Source: Pseudomonadota bacterium (GTDB taxonomy: Bacteria > Pseudomonadota > Gammaproteobacteria > Burkholderiales > Burkholderiaceae_C). From it: 64,000 nucleotides of DNA. The stretch lies in assembly GCA_023387335.1 (NCBI GenBank), contig JAEWIF010000004.1:327934-391933 (forward strand), written 5' to 3'. Every line of letters starts with the position of its first letter. Position 1 is the first letter of the stretch. Shown here in pieces: positions 1 to 9,508 of the stretch. The notes beneath the pieces were generated by a model that saw only the letters and a list, made by a program, of their open reading frames with translations, had not been told where the DNA came from and made no database searches. Both the position numbers and the translations under genes were made by a program.

Positions 1-302
1 ACTACCTGATGCTGTGCGAGCCGGTCAGCGGCGAGGAGGCCGAGCGCATCGGCCTGGTGGCGCTGGCGGTCGAGCGCGACCAGCTGCTGCCCAAGGCGTA
101 CGAGGTGGCGGACCGGCTGGCGCAGGGCAGCCAGAGCGCGATCCGCTGGACCAAGTACTCGCTCAACAACTGGCTGCGGCAGGCCGGTCCGGCGTTCGAC
201 ACCTCGCTGGCGCTGGAATTCATGGGATTCGCCGGGCCCGACGTGCGCGAAGGCGTGGCTTCGCTGCGCGACCGGCGTCCGCCGAAGTTCGGCGGCAACT
301 GA
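1..302 (+). CDS. Enoyl-CoA hydratase/isomerase, C-terminal part (cut by window start)
   Basis: This is the last 99 codons of a crotonase-fold protein; the start lies before the window and the reading frame enters at base 3. The segment with AERIGLVALAV followed by a helix-rich end, including the motif WTKYSLNNWLR, matches the C-terminal trimerisation region of enoyl-CoA hydratases that act in fatty-acid or aromatic-acid beta-oxidation. The catalytic glutamates lie in the missing part, so substrate and activity cannot be judged. It ends 73 bases before the copper locus and seems unrelated to it. The family call is fairly safe; the exact enzyme is not. Confidence 0.8.
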   Translation, partial: YLMLCEPVSGEEAERIGLVALAVERDQLLPKAYEVADRLAQGSQSAIRWTKYSLNNWLRQAGPAFDTSLALEFMGFAGPDVREGVASLRDRRPPKFGGN

Positions 303-375
303 TCCGTACGCGCGACGCGCGTCTTTTGCTGCGGCCGCGCACGCGGCGCGCGAAACGGTGGCCATAATCGGCCGC

Positions 376-723
376 ATGCAGTCCCTGCGCCAAGCCCGCT
401 TCCTCGCCCGCCTCGTGCTGGCGTGGTTCGCGTTGGCGATCGGCGTGGCCGTGGCGTCTCCCGTCGTGCAGCCCAAGGCGACCCAGCTGGTCTGCAGCGG
501 CGGCACGATGAAGCTGCTGGTGCAGGGCGACGGCGACGATTCCGCCTCGGCCCTGACGCTGGACTGCCCGCTGTGCGCCACCCCGGCCGGTCCGCCGCCG
601 GTGATCGCCGCCACCGGCGTGCAGGTGGGACTCTCGTATGCCGTGCAGCCGGTCCCGGCCGCACGCCTGGCGGCGCGGACCGCCGCGCCCTTGCCCGCCC
701 GCGGGCCTCCTTCGCTCTCCTGA
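376..723 (+). CDS. DUF2946-like small exported protein with CxxC motif, start of copper locus
   Basis: A 115-residue protein with an N-terminal hydrophobic stretch (about residues 10-30, ending ...VAVAS) that looks like a signal peptide or membrane anchor. A cysteine near residue 40 and a DCPLC motif near residue 65 offer possible metal ligands. I recall this type as DUF2946, often found beside TonB-dependent copper receptors, but the number was not checked. I chose the ATG at 376 because it gives a clean signal sequence; it has no clear Shine-Dalgarno, and a CATAAT -10-like box sits only 7 bases upstream at 363-368. The next gene is the TonB receptor. Inferred role: periplasmic copper handling. 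Confidence 0.65.
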   Translation: MQSLRQARFLARLVLAWFALAIGVAVASPVVQPKATQLVCSGGTMKLLVQGDGDDSASALTLDCPLCATPAGPPPVIAATGVQVGLSYAVQPVPAARLAARTAAPLPARGPPSLS

Positions 724-800
724 TCCTTCGACAAGCGTTCCGCGCGACGGCCTGATCGATTTGGCCGCGCGTGGCCATCGTCTCGAACCAGGAGAGACCC

Positions 801-3137
801 GTGACACCCAGTCGCGCGGCCGCCGCGATGGCGGCCACCTTTCCCTTCCTCTGTCCGCCGCCCGCCGGGGCGCAGGACGCGACCGCGCCCGCCTCCGTCA
901 AGTCGCTGGGCGTGGTCACCGTCACCGGCGGACAGCCGACTTCGCTGCCCACGCAGATCCCGACCACCACGGAAGGCATCACCCGCGAGCAGATCGACAC
1001 GACGATCAACGCCCAGGACAGCGGGGACGTGCTCAAGTACTTCCCCAGCCTGCTGGTGCGCAAACGCTATCCCGGCGACTACAACCACGCCATCCTGTCC
1101 AGCCGCGCCTCGGGCACCGGCAACAGCGCGCGGTCGCTGGTCTATGCCGACGGCATCCTGCTGTCCAACCTGCTCGGCAACGGTGTCGGCGGCCTGAGCT
1201 TCCCGCCGCGCTGGGGGCTGGTGACGCCGGAGGAGATCGAGCGCGTCGACGTCATGTACGGACCGTTCTCCGCCGCGTACCCGGGCAACTCGGTCGGCGC
1301 CGTGGTCGACTACGTGACGCGCATGCCGCGGCAGTTCGAAGGGCACGCGGCCGCGAGCTACTCGATCTCGCCATTCAGCCTGTACGGCGCCGAGTCCACC
1401 TTCCGCAGCTGGCAGACGAGCGCCTCGCTCGGCAACCGCGCGGGCGACTGGACCTGGTGGTTCAACGTCAGCCGCAGCGACAGCGAAGGCCAGCCGCTCA
1501 CCTTCCCGACACGATTGGTGGCGAGCGGAAACCCGGCGGGTGCCGGCGTGCCGGTGACCGGCGCGGTGCTGACGCGCAACAGCGCCGACCAGCCCTGGTA
1601 CATCCTGGGCGACGCCACGCAGTACGCCACGCGTCAGGACCACCTCAAGGTCAAGCTCGCCTACGACTTCCCGGGCTCGGTGCGCGCGGCCTACACGCTG
1701 GGCTGGTGGGAGAACAAGTCGATCGGGCGTTCCACCTCGTACCTGCGCGATGCCGGCGGCAACACGGTGACGAGCGGACCGGTGCGCATCGACGGCCTGG
1801 CGTTCGCGCCGCTCACCGGCGCCGACTTCCCGCTCACCGACGAGAGCCTCACCCACTTCATGCACGGCCTGTCGGTGAAGAGCCGCACGCAGGGCGTGTT
1901 CGACTGGGAGGCCGCGGTCAGCCGCTACGACTACCACCGCGACCACAAGCGGCAGAACGCGGCGTCCAACCCGCCGCCGGCCGCGGAGTCCGGCGGCGCC
2001 GGCACGCTGGCCGACGGCGGCGGCACGGGCTGGACCACGCTGTCGCTGCGCGGCACCTGGCGTCCGGACGGCATGCAAGGCCCGCACATCGTCGACTTCG
2101 GCGTGCAGCAGGACCGCTACGAGCTCGCCTACCTCACCTCCAGCATCGCCGGCGACTGGCGCCGCGACCCGCCCGGCAGCGTCGCCAGCAACGTGGGCGG
2201 CCGCACGCAACTGCGCAGCGTGTGGGCACAGGACGCCTGGGCTTTCGCGCCGCGCTGGAAGACGGTGCTGGGGGCGCGGGTGGAGCACTGGAGCGCCGAC
2301 TCCGGCTTCACGGTGATCGCGCCGAGCGTGAACACGGCGTGGCCGGGTCGCAGCGACACCAACGTTTCGCCGAAGGCGGCCGTGTCCTGGCAGTGGCGGC
2401 CCGACACGGTGCTCAAGGCCTCGCTCGGACGCGCGGTACGCTACCCGACCGTGGCCGAGCTGTATGGCGCCACAGCGACGGCCAACGCGCAGTTCATCAA
2501 CGACCCGGACCTGCGCCCCGAGCGCTCGTGGACCGGCGAGCTCAGCGCCGAGAAGGAGCTCGAGCGCGGCCTGCTGCGCCTCACGTTCTTCGCCGAGGAC
2601 ACGCGCGACGCGCTCTACAACCAGACGCTGTTCGACACGGCCGCCAACCGCAACGTCACGCGCGTGCAGAACGTGGGCCACATCGAGACCAAGGGGCTGG
2701 AACTCGCGTGGAGCGGCAGCGACGTGCTCACGCCCGGCCTGAACCTCAACGCGAGCGCCACGTATGCCCATTCGGTCATCCGCGAGAACGCCGGCTTCGT
2801 CACCACGCCCGGCGACACGCTCGGCAAGCGCCAGCCGAACATCCCGCGCTGGCGCGCGGCCGCGGTGGCCGACTACCGCTGGAACGAGCGCTGGACCACC
2901 TCGGTCGCCGCGCGCTACAGCAGCCGCCAGTTCCGCACGCTGGACAACAGCGACGTCAACGGCTACGCCTACATGGGCGTGAGCCCGCTCTACGTGGTCG
3001 ACGTGCGCACCCGCGTGCAGATCGACAAGCACCTGAGCGCGGCGTTCGGCATCGACAACCTGAACAACAAGACGTACTGGAACTTCCACCCCTATCCCCA
3101 ACGCACTTTCTTCGCGGAACTGAAGGCCGACCTATGA
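801..3137 (+). CDS. TonB-dependent outer-membrane receptor, probably for copper
   Basis: A 778-residue outer-membrane receptor. After a signal peptide ending near PPPAGAQ comes a plug domain (about residues 35-150, with the VYADGILLSN and PEEIERVDVMYGP segments typical of TonB plugs) and then a long beta-barrel. The start is taken as GTG at 801 because AGGAGA lies 5 to 10 bases upstream; an ATG at 771 has no such site and would place ten extra residues before the signal peptide. The stop overlaps the start of the YcnI gene by 4 nt. Substrate is inferred from the neighbours, YcnI and PCuAC, both periplasmic copper proteins; a different metal complex cannot be excluded from the barrel sequence alone. 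Confidence 0.88.
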   Translation: MTPSRAAAAMAATFPFLCPPPAGAQDATAPASVKSLGVVTVTGGQPTSLPTQIPTTTEGITREQIDTTINAQDSGDVLKYFPSLLVRKRYPGDYNHAILSSRASGTGNSARSLVYADGILLSNLLGNGVGGLSFPPRWGLVTPEEIERVDVMYGPFSAAYPGNSVGAVVDYVTRMPRQFEGHAAASYSISPFSLYGAESTFRSWQTSASLGNRAGDWTWWFNVSRSDSEGQPLTFPTRLVASGNPAGAGVPVTGAVLTRNSADQPWYILGDATQYATRQDHLKVKLAYDFPGSVRAAYTLGWWENKSIGRSTSYLRDAGGNTVTSGPVRIDGLAFAPLTGADFPLTDESLTHFMHGLSVKSRTQGVFDWEAAVSRYDYHRDHKRQNAASNPPPAAESGGAGTLADGGGTGWTTLSLRGTWRPDGMQGPHIVDFGVQQDRYELAYLTSSIAGDWRRDPPGSVASNVGGRTQLRSVWAQDAWAFAPRWKTVLGARVEHWSADSGFTVIAPSVNTAWPGRSDTNVSPKAAVSWQWRPDTVLKASLGRAVRYPTVAELYGATATANAQFINDPDLRPERSWTGELSAEKELERGLLRLTFFAEDTRDALYNQTLFDTAANRNVTRVQNVGHIETKGLELAWSGSDVLTPGLNLNASATYAHSVIRENAGFVTTPGDTLGKRQPNIPRWRAAAVADYRWNERWTTSVAARYSSRQFRTLDNSDVNGYAYMGVSPLYVVDVRTRVQIDKHLSAAFGIDNLNNKTYWNFHPYPQRTFFAELKADL

Positions 3138-3640
3138 AACACCCCCTCCTCATCCCCCTCTTCGCCGCCGTGCTCGGCGCGTCCGGCGCCGCTTCGGCGC
3201 ACGTGGTGCTCGAATACCAGGTGGCGCCCGCCGACGCTTCCTACAAGGCGACATTCAAGATCGGCCACGGCTGCGGCGAATCGCCCACGCGGCAGGTGAG
3301 CGTGCTCATCCCCGCGGGCGTCACCGGCGCCAAGCCCATGCCCAAGGCGGGCTGGGCGCTCGAGGTGCAGCGCACGGGCACCAACGTCTCGCGCGTAACC
3401 TGGACCGCGCGCACGGCGGCCGACGCGCTGCCCAACGACCAGTACGACGAATTCGTCGTGGTCGCTCGCACGCCCAGGGAGCCGGGCACGATCTACTGGC
3501 CGGTGAACCAGGTCTGCGAGACCGGCCGCACCGACTGGGTGGAGGTGCCGCGCGAGGGGCGCAAACTGTCCGACCTGAAGTCGCCCGCAGCGGCGCTCGA
3601 GATCCTTCCCGCCGACCACAGCGGCGGCCACAAACACTAG
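3134..3640 (+). CDS. YcnI-family (DUF1775) periplasmic copper-binding protein
   Basis: A 168-residue exported protein. The signal peptide ends at ASA, leaving His23 as the first mature residue; family knowledge says YcnI proteins bind Cu(II) through this N-terminal histidine together with an acidic residue and a conserved tryptophan. The mature domain shows the family hallmarks HGCGESPT, a GWALEV segment and an IYWPVNQ segment. The tail is histidine-rich (DHSGGHKH). The ATG at 3134 overlaps the receptor stop, so translation is probably coupled. It precedes PCuAC by 12 bases, and the two are likely partners in copper storage or delivery to cytochrome oxidase. Confidence 0.88.
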   Translation: MKHPLLIPLFAAVLGASGAASAHVVLEYQVAPADASYKATFKIGHGCGESPTRQVSVLIPAGVTGAKPMPKAGWALEVQRTGTNVSRVTWTARTAADALPNDQYDEFVVVARTPREPGTIYWPVNQVCETGRTDWVEVPREGRKLSDLKSPAAALEILPADHSGGHKH

Positions 3641-3652
3641 GAGTCGTCGACC

Positions 3653-4135
3653 ATGAAAACGATCAAGACCTTGCTGGCCGCCCTGGCCTTCGTGAGCGGC
3701 GCGGCCGCGTGGGCGCAGGCGAACGCGCCCGTCACCGTGCTCGCGCCCTGGGCGCGCGCCACCGTGCAGGGGCAGCGCACTTCCGGCGCCTTCATGACGC
3801 TGGAGGCCAAGGAGCCGGTGACGCTGGTCGGTGCTTCGAGCCCGGTGGCCGGCCGCGCCGAGTTGCACGAGATGAAGATGGAAGGCGACGTGATGCGCAT
3901 GCGCGAAGTCGATTCGCTGCGCGTCGAGGCCGGCAAGCCGCTGCAGCTCAAGCCCGGCGGCTACCACATGATGCTGGTGGACCTGAAGGCGCCGCTCGCG
4001 CCCAACACCAGCATCCCGCTCACGCTGACCTTCCGCACCGCCGCCGGCGAGCAGCGCCAGATGGCGTTGCAGGTGCCGGTGTCGGCCACGCCGCCGAAGG
4101 AGGCGGGCGTGCAGGGCAGCCACAGCAAGCATTGA
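3653..4135 (+). CDS. PCuAC-family periplasmic copper chaperone
   Basis: A 160-residue protein with a signal peptide cleaved around AWA-QA (residue 21). It contains the full family copper site H-x10-M-x21-H-x-M, formed here by His72, Met83, His105 and Met107. Members bind Cu(I) and sometimes Cu(II) in the periplasm and deliver it to the CuA or CuB centres of haem-copper oxidases, usually with SenC/Sco. It is the last gene of the copper locus, 12 bases after YcnI. A short histidine-containing tail (SHSKH) extends past the domain. Followed by a GC-rich hairpin around 4162-4193 without a U-tract. Confidence 0.92.
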   Translation: MKTIKTLLAALAFVSGAAAWAQANAPVTVLAPWARATVQGQRTSGAFMTLEAKEPVTLVGASSPVAGRAELHEMKMEGDVMRMREVDSLRVEAGKPLQLKPGGYHMMLVDLKAPLAPNTSIPLTLTFRTAAGEQRQMALQVPVSATPPKEAGVQGSHSKH

Positions 4136-4225
4136 CACCGATGCTTGCGGTTTGACCGGCGGCCCCCGCGCCCGCGCTGCGCCGGGGGCTGCTAAGCTGG
4201 TGCCACACCCGACGGAGGCGCCTTC

Positions 4226-4894
4226 ATGAGCGACGATCCCACCCTGGGCTTCGGCAAGTTCGTACCCGGATTCGACTTCCTGCAGAACATCGCCAAGGGC
4301 GCGGGCCAGGCGATGCCCAACCTCACGAACTGGGTCGCGCCCACGCTCAGCGTCGAGGAACTGGACAAGCGCATCAGCGAGCTCAAGGCCGTGCGCTTCT
4401 GGCTGGAGCAGAACTCCAACGCGCTGGGCGCCACCATCCAGGCGCTCGAGGTCCAGAAGATGACGCTGGCGACGCTCAAGGGCATGAACTTCAACATGGC
4501 CGAGGTGGCGAGCGCGCTCACGCTCAAGCCCGCCGAAGCCAGGGAAGCCAGGCCCGCCAGTGAAGCGAAGGACGGCAACGGCGCCGCCGCTGCCGGCGCG
4601 GCCACCGGCGTGGTCGACCCGCTCCAGTGGTGGGGCGCGCTCACCCAGCAGTTCCAGCAGATCGCCGCGGGCGCGCTCAAGGACGCGGCGAGCAACACCG
4701 CGATGGACGCCGCGCGCAACATGGCGCGCGACGCCGTCAAGAGCGCCACGGACGTCGTGCAGGCCGCCACCGGCGCGGGTGCCGTCCGCAAGCCGGCGGC
4801 CGGCAAGTCCGCCGCCGCCAAGCCCGCCACGAAGAAGTCCGCCCGCAAGGCGCCCGCGCGCAAGCGGAGCGCCGCGACCAGCAAGCAGAGATGA
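4226..4894 (+). CDS. phaM: PhaM-type polyhydroxyalkanoate granule regulatory protein
   Basis: A 222-residue protein. The N-terminal 100 residues, including FGKFVPGFDFLQ, WVAPTLSVEELDKRI and LEQNSNALGATIQALEVQ, match PhaM, which activates PHA synthase PhaC and tethers granules to the nucleoid in Ralstonia. A middle region with amphipathic helices around PLQWWGALTQQF follows. The C-terminal 45 residues are Lys/Ala/Pro rich with AAKPATKKSARK-like units resembling histone H1, the DNA-binding end. PhaM in Ralstonia is of similar size. Its stop overlaps the FIST gene start by 4 nt, so the two proteins are probably made together. Confidence 0.85.
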   Translation: MSDDPTLGFGKFVPGFDFLQNIAKGAGQAMPNLTNWVAPTLSVEELDKRISELKAVRFWLEQNSNALGATIQALEVQKMTLATLKGMNFNMAEVASALTLKPAEAREARPASEAKDGNGAAAAGAATGVVDPLQWWGALTQQFQQIAAGALKDAASNTAMDAARNMARDAVKSATDVVQAATGAGAVRKPAAGKSAAAKPATKKSARKAPARKRSAATSKQR

Positions 4895-6150
4895 AGCTGT
4901 TCCCCTTCGCGCACGCCACCCATCCCCAGTGGCCGATGGCCGCGGGGCTGGTGCTGGCGCAGCTGCGCGCGCAGATGGCGCTGCCGGAGTACGCCCACGC
5001 GCCCACGCTGGCGCTGCTGTACATCACCGACCACTATGCGCCGCATGCGCAGGACATCCTGGACCACCTGAGCGCCGAGCTGCCCGAAATCACCGACTGG
5101 TCCGGCACGGTGGGCGTCGGCATCGCCTCGTCCAACGTCGAGTATTTCGACGAGCCGGCGCTGGCCGTGATGCTGTGCGCCGTCCCCTCGCACCAGTACC
5201 GCGTGTTCTCCGGCGTCGCGCCGCTGGGCACGGGCGAGGGCATGGGCTTCGAGCCGCACGCCGCGCTGGTCCATGCCGACGCCACCACGCCCGACCTGGG
5301 CGAACTGATCGCCGAGATGGCGGCGCGCACTTCTTCGGGCTATCTGTTCGGCGGCCTGGCCGCCAGCCGCAACGCGGCGGTGCAGTTCGCGATCGGCGGC
5401 AACGGCAACATCAAGGGCCAGGGGCATGCCGGCGGCGTGTTCCGCGGCGGCATGTCGGGGGTGGCGTTCGGCGAGGCCGTGCGGATGGTTTCGCGCGTCA
5501 CCCAGGGCTGCCAGCCGCTGGGCCGCGAGCGCGAGGTGACGTCGGCGGAGAGCAACGTGCTGCTCACGCTGGACGGCGAACCCGCGCTCGACGTGCTGCT
5601 GGAAGAAGCGGCCATCTCGCTGGAGCGCCCGCAGGCCGCGATGTCGACGCTGCGCTCCACGCTCGTGGGCCTCACCGCGCCGGGCGACGACCTGATGGCG
5701 CGCGCCGGCACGTTCGGCACCGACGTCGAGGTTCGCCACATCATCGGCCTGGACCCGGGCCGGCGCGGCGTGGCGGTGGCGAGCAAGGTGGAGCCCGGCA
5801 TGCGCATGGCGTTCTGCAATCGCAATTCACAGGCGGCGCGCGCCGACCTGACGCGCATCTGCGCCGAGATCCGCGAGGAGTTCGAGCCGCAGGAAATGTC
5901 GCTGGCGGTCGCCTCGGCGCTCGCCGCGCCCGAAGCGCAGGTCGCGCCCAGTCCCGAGCGGCGCATCGCGGGTGCGGTGTACGTCAGCTGCGCCGGCCGC
6001 GGCGGCCCGCACTTCGGCGGGCCCAGCGCGGAGCTGCAGATCGTGCGACGCGCGCTCGGCGACGTGCCGCTGGTGGGCTTCTTCGCCGGCGGCGAGATCG
6101 CGCGCCACCACGTGTACGGCTACACGGGCGTGCTGACGGTCTTCGGCTAG
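4891..6150 (+). CDS. FIST domain sensor-like protein
   Basis: A 419-residue soluble protein with the two-part FIST N and FIST C arrangement: the N part covers about residues 35-235 with GVGIAS, SGYLFGGLAASR and FRGGMSGVAFG, and the C part about 240-395 ending in GFFAGGEIAR and YTGVLTVFG. FIST domains are thought to bind small ligands such as amino acids and usually occur in signalling proteins, but this one has no attached output domain. Start ATG 4891 overlaps the phaM stop (ATGA). Coupling to phaM suggests a role in sensing nutrient state for PHA metabolism; that is inference only. A near-perfect GC palindrome (6162-6180) follows the stop, without a U-tract. Confidence 0.85.
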   Translation: MKLFPFAHATHPQWPMAAGLVLAQLRAQMALPEYAHAPTLALLYITDHYAPHAQDILDHLSAELPEITDWSGTVGVGIASSNVEYFDEPALAVMLCAVPSHQYRVFSGVAPLGTGEGMGFEPHAALVHADATTPDLGELIAEMAARTSSGYLFGGLAASRNAAVQFAIGGNGNIKGQGHAGGVFRGGMSGVAFGEAVRMVSRVTQGCQPLGREREVTSAESNVLLTLDGEPALDVLLEEAAISLERPQAAMSTLRSTLVGLTAPGDDLMARAGTFGTDVEVRHIIGLDPGRRGVAVASKVEPGMRMAFCNRNSQAARADLTRICAEIREEFEPQEMSLAVASALAAPEAQVAPSPERRIAGAVYVSCAGRGGPHFGGPSAELQIVRRALGDVPLVGFFAGGEIARHHVYGYTGVLTVFG

Positions 6151-6219
6151 GTCTTGCGTCTTCCGGCGCCCGGCGCCGGACATGGCACGATTCGCCCGCC
6201 ATCAACACAGGAGGGGGCG

Positions 6220-7287
6220 ATGGGCAAGGCATTGCGACTGTCGGAGAAATGGTTCCGCCGCGGGCTGTGGCTGGTGGCGTTCGTGTTCGCCGGCTTCCTG
6301 ATCGGGCTGGGCGGCACGCTGGTGGGCGACCTGCCCAAGGTGGAGCGGCGGCTGGAGATCGACGACTTCCTCGATCGCCCCGCGGCCGAGCGCCTGCGGG
6401 CCGATATCAAGGCGACGCAGCGCGCCTCGCGCGAAGCGCAGGACGCCTTGCAGCAGGCGCGCCTGAAGGCGCAGGTGGCGCGCACCGATTCCCGATCGGC
6501 GCACGAGACCTTCCAGAACTGGCTGTCCACCCGGCGCGTGACGCAACTCGCCGAGCAGGACCCCGAGCTGGTGGCGCGCACGCGCCAGCTCGATGCGCTC
6601 AAGCAGGCCGAACGCACCGCCCAGACGGGCGTGGAGCAGCAGGAGCAGGCGGCGCTGGACGCGCAGCAGCGCGAGCGCCGCACGCGCGAACAGCTGACGA
6701 CCATGGAGCAGGAGGCCGGGAAGGCTTTGCAAGCCGAGATGCGCAAGGTCGAACTGCGCGTGTTCCTCTACCGCCTGGCGCTCACCCTGCCGCTGCTGGT
6801 GATCGCCGGCTGGGCCTTCCGCAAGCACCGGCACGGGCGCTACTGGCCGTTCGTGTGGGGCTTCATCTTCTTCGCGCTGTTCGCCTTCTTCGTGGAGCTG
6901 GTGCCCTACCTGCCCAGCTACGGCGGCTACGTGCGCTACGCCGTCGGCATCGTGGTCACGGTGCTGGTGGGGCGGCAGGCCATCGTGGCGCTGGAGCGCT
7001 ACCTGCAGCGCCAGCGCGCGGCCGAGGCGATGCCGGATGCGAAGCGGCGCGAGGAGCTGCCCTACGACACCGCGCTCGCGCGCCTGGCCAAGGGCGTGTG
7101 CCCGGGCTGTGAGCGGGGGGTGGACCTGAAGAACGAGGCGCTCGACTTCTGCCCGCACTGCGGCATCGGCCTGTTCGACCGCTGCGGCAACTGCGCCACG
7201 CGCAAGAGCACCTTCGCGCGCTTCTGCCAGGCGTGCGGAACGCCGGGCGGCGCCGGCTTCACACGCCTCGTTGCCGATCCCGCCTGA
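6220..7287 (+). CDS. Membrane protein with coiled coil and C-terminal double zinc ribbon, function unknown
   Basis: A 355-residue protein I do not recognise as a named enzyme. Visible parts: a transmembrane helix at about residues 14-36; a long charged coiled coil rich in Arg, Gln and Glu (about 45-175); three further hydrophobic helices (about 185-265); then four CxxC motifs (CPGC, CPHC, CGNC, CQAC) between about residues 290 and 350 that form two zinc ribbons. The start is the ATG at 6220, preceded by AGGAGGGGG. It converges with tgt, and the last 29 bases of the two coding regions overlap on opposite strands. A membrane-anchored scaffold or protein-quality role is conceivable but unproven. 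Confidence 0.8.
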   Translation: MGKALRLSEKWFRRGLWLVAFVFAGFLIGLGGTLVGDLPKVERRLEIDDFLDRPAAERLRADIKATQRASREAQDALQQARLKAQVARTDSRSAHETFQNWLSTRRVTQLAEQDPELVARTRQLDALKQAERTAQTGVEQQEQAALDAQQRERRTREQLTTMEQEAGKALQAEMRKVELRVFLYRLALTLPLLVIAGWAFRKHRHGRYWPFVWGFIFFALFAFFVELVPYLPSYGGYVRYAVGIVVTVLVGRQAIVALERYLQRQRAAEAMPDAKRREELPYDTALARLAKGVCPGCERGVDLKNEALDFCPHCGIGLFDRCGNCATRKSTFARFCQACGTPGGAGFTRLVADPA

Positions 7288-8419
7288 ACTGCTCTACGAA
7301 GGCGGCGAAGCGGCCCTGGTCCAGCGCTTCGCGCACCTCGCGCATCAGGTTCAGGTAGTAGTGGAGGTTGTGGATGCTGGCGAGCATGGGCGCCAGCATC
7401 TCGCCGCTGCGCTCCAGGTGGTGCAGGTAGGCGCGCGAGAAGCCGCCGGTGACGCCGCCATCCGCGTTCGTCGTGCCCTTGCAGGCGTAGCAGGTGCAAC
7501 TCTCGTCCAGCGGGCGCTCGTCGGAGCGGTGCCGCGCGTTGCGGATCTTCAGGTCGCCGAAGCGGGTGAACAGGTGGCCGTTGCGCGCGTTGCGCGTGGG
7601 CATGACGCAGTCGAACAGGTCCACGCCGCTGGCGACGCCTTCCACCAGGTCTTCCGGCGTGCCCACGCCCATCAGGTAGCGCGGTTTGTCCGCGGGCAGC
7701 AGGTGCGGCGTGTGCGCCACGATGCGCTGCATGTCCTCCTTGGGCTCGCCCACGCTCACGCCGCCGATGGCGTAGCCGGGGAAGTCCATGTCGACCAGGG
7801 CGGCCAGCGAGTCCTCGCGCAGGTGTTCGAACATGCCGCCCTGCACGATGCCGAACAGCGCGTTGGGGTTCTCCAGCCGCGCGAACTCGGTCTTGCAGCG
7901 CTCGGCCCAGCGGCGGCTCAGCTCCATCGAGAAGCGCGCCTCGGCCTCGGTGGTGAGGTGGCCCTTGGTCTCGTACGGCGTGCACTCGTCGAACTGCATG
8001 ACGATGTCGCTGTTGAGCGCGGTCTGCACCTGCATCGACACCTCGGGCGTGAGGAACAGCTTGTCGCCGTTGACCGGCGAGGCGAACTTCACGCCCTCCT
8101 CGCTGATCTTGCGCATCTCGCCCAGGCTCCAGACCTGGAAGCCGCCCGAGTCGGTGAGGATGGGCCGGTTCCACTGCTCGAAGCGGTGCAGGCCGCCGAA
8201 CTGCGCCAGCACGTCCAGGCCGGGGCGCATCCACAGGTGGAAGGTGTTGCCCAGGATGATCTGCGCGCCCATCTCCTCCAGCGACCGCGGCGTGACGCCC
8301 TTGACGGTGCCGTAGGTGCCCACGGGCATGAACATCGGCGTCTGCACCACGCCGTGGTTGAGGGTGAGGCGGCCGCGGCGGGCCAGGCCTTCGCTGGCCA
8401 GGAGTTCGAAATGGAGCAT
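7259..8419 (-). CDS. tgt: tRNA-guanine transglycosylase (queuine tRNA-ribosyltransferase)
   Basis: A 386-residue enzyme that exchanges guanine-34 for preQ1 in tRNAs with GUN anticodons. The active-site segments are present: LTDSGGFQVWSL carrying the general Asp, the GGVSVGEP substrate loop, the nucleophile segment FDCVMPTRNARNG, and the zinc site CxCxxC (CTCYAC) with a downstream histidine in SIHNLHYY. Length is close to that of the E. coli enzyme. It lies directly after queA, whose stop is one base away, forming a two-gene queuosine operon. Its 3' end overlaps the convergent zinc-ribbon gene. Confidence 0.97.
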   Translation of the reverse strand: MLHFELLASEGLARRGRLTLNHGVVQTPMFMPVGTYGTVKGVTPRSLEEMGAQIILGNTFHLWMRPGLDVLAQFGGLHRFEQWNRPILTDSGGFQVWSLGEMRKISEEGVKFASPVNGDKLFLTPEVSMQVQTALNSDIVMQFDECTPYETKGHLTTEAEARFSMELSRRWAERCKTEFARLENPNALFGIVQGGMFEHLREDSLAALVDMDFPGYAIGGVSVGEPKEDMQRIVAHTPHLLPADKPRYLMGVGTPEDLVEGVASGVDLFDCVMPTRNARNGHLFTRFGDLKIRNARHRSDERPLDESCTCYACKGTTNADGGVTGGFSRAYLHHLERSGEMLAPMLASIHNLHYYLNLMREVREALDQGRFAAFVEQFRRDRQRGV

Positions 8420-8420
8420 G

Positions 8421-9452
<1,032 letters not shown>

Positions 9453-9508
9453 GCTTGAGGGCCGGACGGGACCCGTTCCAAGTGATCAGGGGAAGGCAGA
9501 ATTGTCCC

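Noticed and set aside
638..3640. A 1000-codon open frame spanning the receptor and YcnI genes
   Set aside because: Only its last 168 codons encode YcnI; the earlier part is an Arg-rich shadow of the TonB receptor in another frame.
4162..4193. GC-rich hairpin between PCuAC and phaM as a terminator
   Set aside because: No U-tract follows on either strand; termination cannot be supported.
6162..6180. GC palindrome TCCGGCGCC-C-GGCGCCGGA after the FIST gene as a terminator
   Set aside because: No T-run follows, and the loop is too small; kept only as a note in the gene entry.
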